Assembly: GCA_003497505.1 (NCBI GenBank)
Contig: DNNV01000095.1
Span: 1-10,740, forward strand
Length of the DNA: 10,740 nucleotides
Reading direction: 5' to 3'
From: Clostridiales bacterium
GTDB taxonomy: Bacteria; Bacillota; Clostridia; Tissierellales; Sedimentibacteraceae
Positions 5,003 to 10,740 of the stretch are shown here, one piece after another. The translations under genes and the position numbers were made by a program. The notes below the pieces were generated by a model, which worked only from the letters and a program-made list of their open reading frames with translations, ran no database searches and had not been told where the DNA came from. The number at the start of each line of letters is the position of its first letter. Position 1 is the first letter of the stretch.

Positions 5003-6364
5003 CTATTTCAAATCATATTCGATAATCTTGTTGAATACTTGTCTCCTGCTTATATCCATAATTTTGGCGGCATGGGTGATATTATTATTGCAGCTTTTCA
5101 AAACCTTACTTATATACTCAATCTCAAAATTTCTTTTTGCATCCTTGTAGCTTGTCATGATTTCAGATAGTTGTTCGTCGTTCCTAACGCTGTTTTCACA
5201 TTTAACACTGTTAAATATACTTCCCTTTAATACGCTTCCTCCTGAAAGAACAACCATTCTTTCTATTATATTTTTTAGCTCTCTTATATTTCCCGGATAG
5301 CTGTAATTCAGAAGCTGCTGCATTGTATCGCCGTCGATCTCTTTAATGCCTTTCCCCATTTCTTTATTAAACCTGTTTACAAAAAAGTAAATCAAGTCCT
5401 CTATATCTTCCTTTCTGCTCCTCAGAGGAGGAATTTTTATTTCAATGGTGTTTATCCTGAAGAATAAATCTTCACGAAATTTCCCCTCAGAAACAGCTTT
5501 CGCCAGATTCTTGTTCGTGGCTGAAACCAACCTGAAATCAACATCAATGAGCTTGTTGGAGCCAATCCTCTCTATCTGCTTTGTTTCAAGAACCCTGAGA
5601 AGCTTCACCTGGGTGGCCTCCTCCATATCTCCTATTTCATCCAAGAAAACAGTTCCTCTGTCAGCTTCTTCGAGATGACCGACCCTTGTTGAAGTTGCGC
5701 CTGTAAATGCCCCTTTTTCGTGTCCGAAAAGCTCAGACTCTATGAGTCCTGACGAGTAATAACCGCAGTTTATCGGTATAAACGGCATATTTGACCTATC
5801 GCTGCTGTCGTGTATCATGTGAGCTATTATTTCCTTGCCTACACCTGATTCACCTGTAATTAAGGCGGTAGAGCTGCTTTCGGCAACGCGCCTTACAACT
5901 TCGTACACCTTTTGCATCTCTTTATTTTTGCTGGTGTACAAATATCTGCCTTTCTTGCTGTTCCTGTTGAACTCATTAATACTGCGCAAAGAAAAAATCT
6001 TATGCACCTTTTCTATTTCAAGGATAAGCTCCTCAGGATTATGGCTTTTGATGAAATATCCGAATGCTCCTATTTTCATGGATTGAACTGCAGTCTCAAT
6101 GCTGCCGTATCCGGTAACCATTATTATTTCAATATCCTTATTATACTTATCCTTTATTTCTCTAAGGAACTCTACTCCGCTTATTCCCGGCATCATAATG
6201 TCGCTGATTATCAAAGGATAGCACTCCACATCAAGCAGCTTGTATGCTTCCTCTGCTGAAGCTGCTGTCTCAATCCTGTATCCTTTACTTGTGAGAAGCA
6301 TCCTGTATGTTTCCCTATAGTCTGCATCATCATCAACTATCAAAATCTTAAATAAACCCGTCAC
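5003..6364 (-). CDS. NtrC-family sigma-54-dependent response regulator
   Basis: The 453-residue protein has the full NtrC layout. The receiver domain (residues 5-120) has acidic Asp11/Asp12, phospho-acceptor Asp55 in SDIMMPG, Thr84 and Lys106. The AAA+ domain (about 145-375) has Walker A GESGVGKE at 171-178, the sigma-54-contacting GAFTGA loop at 218-223, Walker B with Asp242-Glu243, and arginines in FREDLFFR. A Fis-type helix-turn-helix occupies 425-451. All key residues are intact, so it should hydrolyse ATP and open sigma-54 promoters when phosphorylated. The start is GTG 6364-6362: an in-frame stop lies just upstream and an AGAGG site 10 nt before. It overlaps the kinase gene by 17 bp, showing coupled synthesis with its partner. 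The visible target is the sigma-54 promoter at 4889-4905. Confidence 0.96.
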   Translation of the reverse strand: MTGLFKILIVDDDADYRETYRMLLTSKGYRIETAASAEEAYKLLDVECYPLIISDIMMPGISGVEFLREIKDKYNKDIEIIMVTGYGSIETAVQSMKIGAFGYFIKSHNPEELILEIEKVHKIFSLRSINEFNRNSKKGRYLYTSKNKEMQKVYEVVRRVAESSSTALITGESGVGKEIIAHMIHDSSDRSNMPFIPINCGYYSSGLIESELFGHEKGAFTGATSTRVGHLEEADRGTVFLDEIGDMEEATQVKLLRVLETKQIERIGSNKLIDVDFRLVSATNKNLAKAVSEGKFREDLFFRINTIEIKIPPLRSRKEDIEDLIYFFVNRFNKEMGKGIKEIDGDTMQQLLNYSYPGNIRELKNIIERMVVLSGGSVLKGSIFNSVKCENSVRNDEQLSEIMTSYKDAKRNFEIEYISKVLKSCNNNITHAAKIMDISRRQVFNKIIEYDLK

Positions 6365-8345
6365 TCACACTCTTCCTCTCTAAGGGCAGTCTTATGACAA
6401 ATTCGGTGCCTTCACCCAATCTGCTGTTCACTTCTATTTTCCCCCTTAATTTCTCAACCTCCGAATACACAATGAAAAGGCCCAGTCCCGTGCCCTTGCC
6501 TAGCTCCTTTGTCGTGAAAAACGGATTGAATATATCGCCCAAATACTTTTCATCTATTCCGGTACCGCTGTCTTTACAGATTATAGTCAATACCTCATTT
6601 TCAATATAAATACTTATGTTTACTTCTCCATCATAATCAATTGCATCTATTGAATTTGAAAGCAGATTTAATATTATATGTTCAACGCTTTCGGCATTAA
6701 TAAATATTTCCTGTCTTATGCTGCTGTTGACAGTAATCTTTATGTTCTTTTTCTTAATTATGTCATTATGAATCTCAATAAGCTTCGAAATAACCTGATT
6801 CATATCGACAGCATTTGTTGAATTGCTTGACAGTCTTGAAAAATTCAGTATATTATCTATAATCTTGCTCGCCCTCTCCACTGCAGTATCTATGAAATCC
6901 AGAGACTTACGAGCTGCTTCATCTGCTTTATCATTAATTCTCACAAGGTAGCTTTGAGTGCGTATTATCCCAAGTGGGTTTCTTATTTCGTGTGCCATTC
7001 CGGCGGCAAGCTGACCAACCGCAATCATTTTATTGCTTTGAAGCATCTGGTTTCTGTTTATTTTATCCATGGTTATATTCTTTATGGATACAAGCACCGT
7101 CATGCTTGTTCCCTCAAGGTTCTGAAAATTTATTTCGTACACCTCATTGCCGACGGATGTTTCCTTTTTTATGTCATGGCCGCATGCTAAAGCATCATTG
7201 AGCATGCAGTCACTGCAGTCGTGACAAAATTTGCCCAGGTAGTCTGAGCAATTGCTTCCATCAACTGAATTCTTTAAAATCCCGAGATAATCAGCAAAGC
7301 TCTTATTAATTTTTAAGACATTTTTATTATAGTCAGCCACAAGCATAAATTCCGATATGCCGTCAAATATTATCTGCAGCTCATTTCTGCTGTTCTCCAG
7401 CTCTCCTGTTCTTTTCCTCACCTGCTGCTGTAAAGAAAAATTATTCAGCAAAACAAGGGCAAATATACAGCTTGCTATCAAAGCTGTCACAACCACACTT
7501 TCAACTATATCATCCCTGCTTTTGCTGTCAAGGAGCGGAGTTGAAATTCCGAACCACTTCTGCTGTATCTTTTCAAGCTGTCCTTTTCCGTTTATCTGCC
7601 TTATTGCCTTATTCAAAATAGGAACAAGCTCCGGTCTGTTTTTTGAGACTCCCAGCACAACTTCTTTTTGGTACAATATTATATTTGAATACCGTGGATC
7701 GTTGTTAGCGTTTCTTTCAACAAGCAAATATGTGATAATAGGTTCATCACCAATTACCGCATCCACCTCACCTTTTAAGAAAAGCTCAAAACCGTCTTCC
7801 ACATTGCCTGTGTAAACGAGCTTTGCACCGGGATAATTTTCAGACAAATATCCATTGGCATAATCTCCTCTTTCTGTTGCAATAGTCATGTTGTTGATGT
7901 TAATTAGGTTAGAGCTTTGGGATGACTGTGTCATCAGCACTGTTCTCAGATTGTATATAGGCTCAGTGAATAAGTAATACTTCGCTCTTTCATCGCTTAT
8001 GAACATATCACATATTTGTGTAGTACCTTCCTTCAATGCACTCAATGCTTCATCCCACTTCATGGGTACAGTCTGAATATCAACTCCCAGCTCCAGTGAC
8101 AATTGATTTATATAGTCAACCACCACTCCTTTATATTGGTTGTCTATATTATCCACGAACCTGAGAGGAGGTGCATTTTCATTTGCAGCATATACTATGA
8201 CATCCTGCCTCTTAAGCCACATTTTCTCATCGCTGCTTAAATGCTTATCATTTCTGTCGTAAAAATAAAATAATGTGATACACATTGCAATCAGTACCGT
8301 GAATATTATTGTTTTTTTATTTTTTGTGTATGCTTTGAAATTCAT
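6348..8345 (-). CDS. Membrane sensor histidine kinase with SBP_bac_3 and cysteine-rich PAS domains
   Basis: Domains of this 665-residue kinase in order: transmembrane helix 1 (about 12-29); an extracellular solute-binding family 3 domain (about 45-268); transmembrane helix 2 (about 283-303); a short coiled coil; a PAS domain (about 322-425) with five cysteines at 366, 374, 377, 380 and 388; a HisKA domain with His452 in AHEIRNPLG; and an ATPase domain with Asn560/Asn564 (N box), DSGTGI at 592-597 and GKGTGLGL at 617-624. In the binding domain, Arg120 (SDERAKYY) and Asp200 (AVIGDEP) sit where amino-acid-binding proteins such as GlnH hold the ligand carboxylate and amino groups, so an amino-acid ligand is inferred. 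Its start overlaps the stop of the [2Fe-2S] gene (ATGA) and its end overlaps the response regulator, its evident partner. Confidence 0.95.
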   Translation of the reverse strand: MNFKAYTKNKKTIIFTVLIAMCITLFYFYDRNDKHLSSDEKMWLKRQDVIVYAANENAPPLRFVDNIDNQYKGVVVDYINQLSLELGVDIQTVPMKWDEALSALKEGTTQICDMFISDERAKYYLFTEPIYNLRTVLMTQSSQSSNLININNMTIATERGDYANGYLSENYPGAKLVYTGNVEDGFELFLKGEVDAVIGDEPIITYLLVERNANNDPRYSNIILYQKEVVLGVSKNRPELVPILNKAIRQINGKGQLEKIQQKWFGISTPLLDSKSRDDIVESVVVTALIASCIFALVLLNNFSLQQQVRKRTGELENSRNELQIIFDGISEFMLVADYNKNVLKINKSFADYLGILKNSVDGSNCSDYLGKFCHDCSDCMLNDALACGHDIKKETSVGNEVYEINFQNLEGTSMTVLVSIKNITMDKINRNQMLQSNKMIAVGQLAAGMAHEIRNPLGIIRTQSYLVRINDKADEAARKSLDFIDTAVERASKIIDNILNFSRLSSNSTNAVDMNQVISKLIEIHNDIIKKKNIKITVNSSIRQEIFINAESVEHIILNLLSNSIDAIDYDGEVNISIYIENEVLTIICKDSGTGIDEKYLGDIFNPFFTTKELGKGTGLGLFIVYSEVEKLRGKIEVNSRLGEGTEFVIRLPLERKSVSDGFI

Positions 8346-8551
8346 ATACTTTCTTCTAAAAGCTTAAGGATTTTTTCAGTGCATCTTTTCCCGCCGCATG
8401 GGCCGCTTCCTGCCCCCGTTGCTTTCTGAACCTCAGGCAATGTTGTCGCACCATTTGCTATTGCTTTTTTAATAGTTGCTCTTGATATTCCCTTACACAA
8501 GCATATCTTCGTCATCTTATCCATTATTTCCGCATGTTTATCCTGATCCAT
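8342..8551 (-). CDS. BFD-like [2Fe-2S] ferredoxin-domain protein
   Basis: A 69-residue protein consisting of little more than one Fer2_BFD domain. Four cysteines, Cys17 and Cys19 (CLC), then Cys52 and Cys57 (GPCGGKRC), follow C-x-C-x32-C-x4-C. The C-x4-C spacing resembles the BFD-like domains of amino-acid and amine dehydrogenase subunits (GMGPCQGRxC) more than bacterioferritin-associated ferredoxin, which has CxxC. The domain binds a [2Fe-2S] cluster and normally passes electrons or docks to a partner. The ATG at 8551-8549 lies 1 bp after the acetyltransferase stop, using AGGAGA inside that gene's last codons. Its TGA overlaps the kinase ATG, so the protein is made together with the sensor. 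A redox role in the signalling system is possible but not shown; no oxidoreductase gene is present nearby. Confidence 0.88.
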   Translation of the reverse strand: MDQDKHAEIMDKMTKICLCKGISRATIKKAIANGATTLPEVQKATGAGSGPCGGKRCTEKILKLLEESI

Positions 8552-8552
8552 C

Positions 8553-9434
8553 TTATCTCCTCATCATATAGTAGCTCATTACATTTTCATCTTCAAATCC
8601 GCATGATTTGTACAAATTAAGAGCATTTTCGTTATCTGTATCCACCTGAAGGATAACCCTATCAGCGCCCATTTCAATGAGCTTTTCAACCGACCACATG
8701 AGCAGTTCCCTTCCGTATCCCCTTCCTCTGTACTCAGAAAGTACACCAAGACCGTATATTCCTCCCGTACCATCATTTAATTCTATCCGCACACTTCCTA
8801 CGTTCCCATTATCAGCTTCTGCAATAAAAGTTCTCCCATTGACAATATTATCCACAAGTGCTGTGTCGCCTTCCTTTATAATAATTCCAAAAAAATCATA
8901 ATTCATTTCCGCTATTATCTTGGCGTCACTTTCAGCAGCCATGCGTATATTCAGAGAGCGCGGACACTTCTGTGGAAACAGCTCTCTGTTCAGAACCATA
9001 TCATATTCGGAATGGTGGTATTTTTGAGAAAATTTCTCAATGAAGCTAATGCCGGAGTGAGATTTATTGTCACAGAGCAGAAGTATTTCATCACTCTTTC
9101 TTTTTTTACATTCATCCTGAACCAAAGCAAATATCTGTGTGAAAATCCCCCTGCTCCTGTATGCAGGGTGAACCATTCCTGTGATTTCCAAATTATCACC
9201 GCCGAAATTGCTGATATTTATATACCCTGCAAGCTCGTTTTCCACATAATACATGAATTCATTGAGCTCAGTCTCTCGTTTACTAATCTTCCCCGCATTT
9301 TCCAGCCTGTAATCCAGTTCTAACTTAAAAGATAGGCTGTCATATTCGGCACATGTTCTTTCTAAATTTTTCAATGCGTCATAGTCATTTTTATCAATAC
9401 AGCTCTTTAGTACGATTTTTGAATTTCTTATCAT
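8553..9434 (-). CDS. Tandem GNAT-family N-acetyltransferase
   Basis: The 293-residue cytosolic protein contains two GNAT folds. The first (about residues 35-150) has a degraded acetyl-CoA loop, VHPAYRSRGIFTQI at 88-101. The second (about 162-293) has a canonical loop, VLSEYRGRGYGRELL at 231-245 with the RGRGYG core, followed by the typical NxxALNLYKSCGF motif at 268-280. The C-terminal domain is probably the active one; the N-terminal domain may bind substrate, as in other two-domain GNATs such as mycothiol synthase. The acceptor is unknown. It is the first gene of the four-gene signalling operon, and its last codons carry the ribosome site of the next gene. The ATG at 9434-9432 is the only usable start before an in-frame stop. 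Its Shine-Dalgarno is weak (GAGGGG 14 nt upstream). Confidence 0.9.
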   Translation of the reverse strand: MIRNSKIVLKSCIDKNDYDALKNLERTCAEYDSLSFKLELDYRLENAGKISKRETELNEFMYYVENELAGYINISNFGGDNLEITGMVHPAYRSRGIFTQIFALVQDECKKRKSDEILLLCDNKSHSGISFIEKFSQKYHHSEYDMVLNRELFPQKCPRSLNIRMAAESDAKIIAEMNYDFFGIIIKEGDTALVDNIVNGRTFIAEADNGNVGSVRIELNDGTGGIYGLGVLSEYRGRGYGRELLMWSVEKLIEMGADRVILQVDTDNENALNLYKSCGFEDENVMSYYMMRR

Positions 9435-9478
9435 ATTATTTTGCTCAACCCCTCAACTGTAAATTTTTATCAAATTCA

Positions 9479-9508
9479 ATTATAATATAGGGCAATAAAA
9501 TTTACCAT
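9479..9508 (-). promoter_or_regulatory. Possible sigma-A promoter of the signalling operon
   Basis: A perfect TATAAT lies on the minus strand at 9484-9479, about 45 bp upstream of the acetyltransferase start. The -35 region at 17-bp spacing (TGGTAA) is poor, so an activator or a different start may be used. Confidence 0.35.
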
Positions 9509-9532
9509 TACATTTTGAGTTAATTTCAAAAG

Positions 9533-9558
9533 CAGAGGGCTCATATTTAAGCCCTCTG
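9533..9558 (-). terminator. Terminator of the polysaccharide deacetylase gene
   Basis: CAGAGGGCT (9533-9541) pairs with AGCCCTCTG (9550-9558) around an 8-nt loop. On the minus strand the stem is followed by CTTTTG. It begins just after the deacetylase stop codon. Confidence 0.8.
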
Positions 9559-9562
9559 ATAA

Positions 9563-10675
9563 TTATTCGTATATATTTATTTTTCTGTCTCCAACCATAT
9601 CCATGTTCAGATGTTTTTCATGCCTCTTCGGAATTGTAACAACATCCGGATTTCCGTCACTTATGAATCTTTCTCTTTTATTGTTTTCATATGACCTGAA
9701 GTAATCATACATTCCACAGTTATCAACGTTTATCTCGCTTGCCGTAACTCTGTAGAGGCTTGTAAAATTAGTCAATATGTCGAAAGGTGAATAATCAGGT
9801 CTCCAGCCAACATCAAGAACGGCTATGTTCTTATATCCATTTCCTTCATATTCTCCCTGGAGGATACTTTGCAAAAACTCATCCTTTGGATTGCTTCCAT
9901 GAGGAAGAGCCAATGTTTCCACCGTGTAATCTGGCAAAGATTTCTTGATTATATTATTCACAGAGCCTATTTCTACTATAATTTCCTTATTAGTAAGTGT
10001 TGCAAGCTCATAGTGACTGTATGTGTGATTTCCTACATCATATCCGTTTTTAACAAGCCAGTTAAGCTTCTTTTCCGCATATTCTTCCTGACCGAAGGCA
10101 CTTGAATTTAGAAAAAAGCTCGCCGTAACATCGAAATCAGGATATTTCTCCTTAAATTCCTCTAATATTCCAACTGCACAGTCAGGATCAATAACAAGCT
10201 CGCCGTTTTTCTCAATATAATTGAAATTATTTTGTCTTCCGTCGTCAAAGGTTAAAATTATTGGAGTGTATCCTGCTCTTGTCTTTATTTCTCCCTTTGC
10301 GTAATCATTCAAGCTTATCATTTGATATTTATTGTCATACATATACTGCAGGTCACTGCGGAAATTATCGTAGTTGCGCTGCCACACCGACTCCTCTTTT
10401 CCGATGCCGTGGTACATGAGAATCATTATTTCACCTAATTCATTTGGCTCCAACGACAGGTCAATGGAAGCAACAGGGTCTGTTTCTTCATCTGTCCCCT
10501 CCTCTTCCTTTTGTTCCTGTTCACTTTTGCCTTCTTCCTTATCTTGCTGGTTTGCCTCGACAGCATTTTCATCTGTGTTATCAGGAACCTCAGGAACATT
10601 TTCTTTTTCTCTTCCGCATCCCGCCAAAATCAGGAGCAGTACTATTAGTGCAATTATAAAGCTCTTTTTCTTCAT
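9563..10675 (-). CDS. Lipoprotein with NodB-type polysaccharide deacetylase domain
   Basis: The 370-residue protein has a lipoprotein signal (residues 1-20, lipobox LAGC with Cys20), then a highly acidic Glu/Asp/Gln-rich linker (about 23-67), then a carbohydrate esterase 4 / NodB domain. Catalytic motif 1 is TFDDG at 142-146 (Asp144, Asp145), and motif 2 is HTYSH with His217 and His221 for the metal. Motif 3 (RxPYG in most members) is replaced by LALPHGS at 256-261, lacking the usual Arg-Pro-Tyr. Family enzymes remove N-acetyl groups from peptidoglycan, chitin or exopolysaccharide on the cell surface. The long insert after motif 1 and the variant motif 3 make the substrate uncertain. The ATG start at 10675-10673 has AGGGG 6 nt upstream. 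It is monocistronic here, with its own terminator. Confidence 0.9.
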   Translation of the reverse strand: MKKKSFIIALIVLLLILAGCGREKENVPEVPDNTDENAVEANQQDKEEGKSEQEQKEEEGTDEETDPVASIDLSLEPNELGEIMILMYHGIGKEESVWQRNYDNFRSDLQYMYDNKYQMISLNDYAKGEIKTRAGYTPIILTFDDGRQNNFNYIEKNGELVIDPDCAVGILEEFKEKYPDFDVTASFFLNSSAFGQEEYAEKKLNWLVKNGYDVGNHTYSHYELATLTNKEIIVEIGSVNNIIKKSLPDYTVETLALPHGSNPKDEFLQSILQGEYEGNGYKNIAVLDVGWRPDYSPFDILTNFTSLYRVTASEINVDNCGMYDYFRSYENNKRERFISDGNPDVVTIPKRHEKHLNMDMVGDRKINIYE

Positions 10676-10699
10676 TTTTAACCCCTAAAATTTTTCTTA

Positions 10700-10740
10700 T
10701 ACTAATTCGCATTAAATATTTCCCTTGAAGCGAATTAGTA
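10700..10740. repeat. 11-bp inverted repeat at the right edge
   Basis: TACTAATTCGC (10700-10710) and GCGAATTAGTA (10730-10740) form a perfect inverted repeat with a 19-nt centre, and the second arm ends exactly at the last base. Without further sequence it cannot be told whether it is an operator for the deacetylase gene, a terminator of a neighbouring gene or part of a longer repeat. Confidence 0.6.

Noticed and set aside
7357..7815. A 152-codon open frame on the plus strand.
   Set aside because: It lies wholly antisense within the sensor kinase gene, has no ribosome site, and its composition (runs of Ser, Leu, Phe) is that of a reverse-frame shadow.
9435..9478. Riboswitch or leader RNA before the signalling operon.
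   Set aside because: The leader after the proposed -10 is only about 40 nt and shows no stable or recognisable structure.
9492..9506. Second sigma-54-like site (TGG...TTGC on the minus strand) upstream of the acetyltransferase operon, which would have suggested autoregulation.
   Set aside because: GG and GC are separated by 11 bp instead of the strict 10, and the bases after GG do not match CAC.

Overview
The window looks like chromosomal DNA of a spore-forming, anaerobic, low-GC Firmicute (Clostridia or Tissierellia type). The reasons are a complete cotJA-cotJB-cotJC spore-coat operon, AT-rich intergenic DNA with strong AGGAGG-type ribosome binding sites, a sigma-54 enhancer-binding regulator and an NhaC-family carrier. 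No ribosomal RNA or diagnostic marker is present, so the genus is not assigned. I see no tRNA, CRISPR array, transposase or phage gene, and no gene-free stretch longer than about 300 bases (the largest is 709-915). The first eight bases match the end of a common sequencing adapter, so the window may be a whole contig.

Left part (1-3400), stand-alone and spore-related genes: a HAD-family hydrolase on the minus strand with its own promoter and terminator; a secreted CAP/SCP-domain protein on the plus strand whose best-placed start codon is ACG; the cotJABC operon on the minus strand, converging on the CAP gene at a shared bidirectional terminator; and, divergent from cotJA, a plus-strand ferritin-like (rubrerythrin-type) diiron protein with an extended -10 promoter.

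Centre (3400-9435), the most interesting part: a tightly packed minus-strand operon of a tandem GNAT acetyltransferase, a 69-residue BFD-like [2Fe-2S] protein, a membrane sensor kinase and an NtrC-type response regulator. The kinase has an extracellular amino-acid-binding (SBP_bac_3) domain followed by a cysteine-rich PAS domain. Genes are separated by 1 bp or overlap by 4 and 17 bp. The operon ends in a terminator, and next comes an NhaC-family antiporter gene preceded by a near-consensus sigma-54 promoter (minus-strand TTGGCATGAAATTTGCT, 4905 to 4889). The sequence therefore suggests a self-contained circuit: an extracellular ligand, probably an amino acid, and perhaps redox state are sensed by the kinase, which phosphorylates the regulator, which activates sigma-54 transcription of the carrier gene. 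The chain of events is inference; the genes, motifs and promoter are visible.

Right part (9435-10740): a lipoprotein with a NodB-type polysaccharide deacetylase domain on the minus strand, ending in its own terminator. It is preceded by an 11-bp inverted repeat that runs to the last base of the window.
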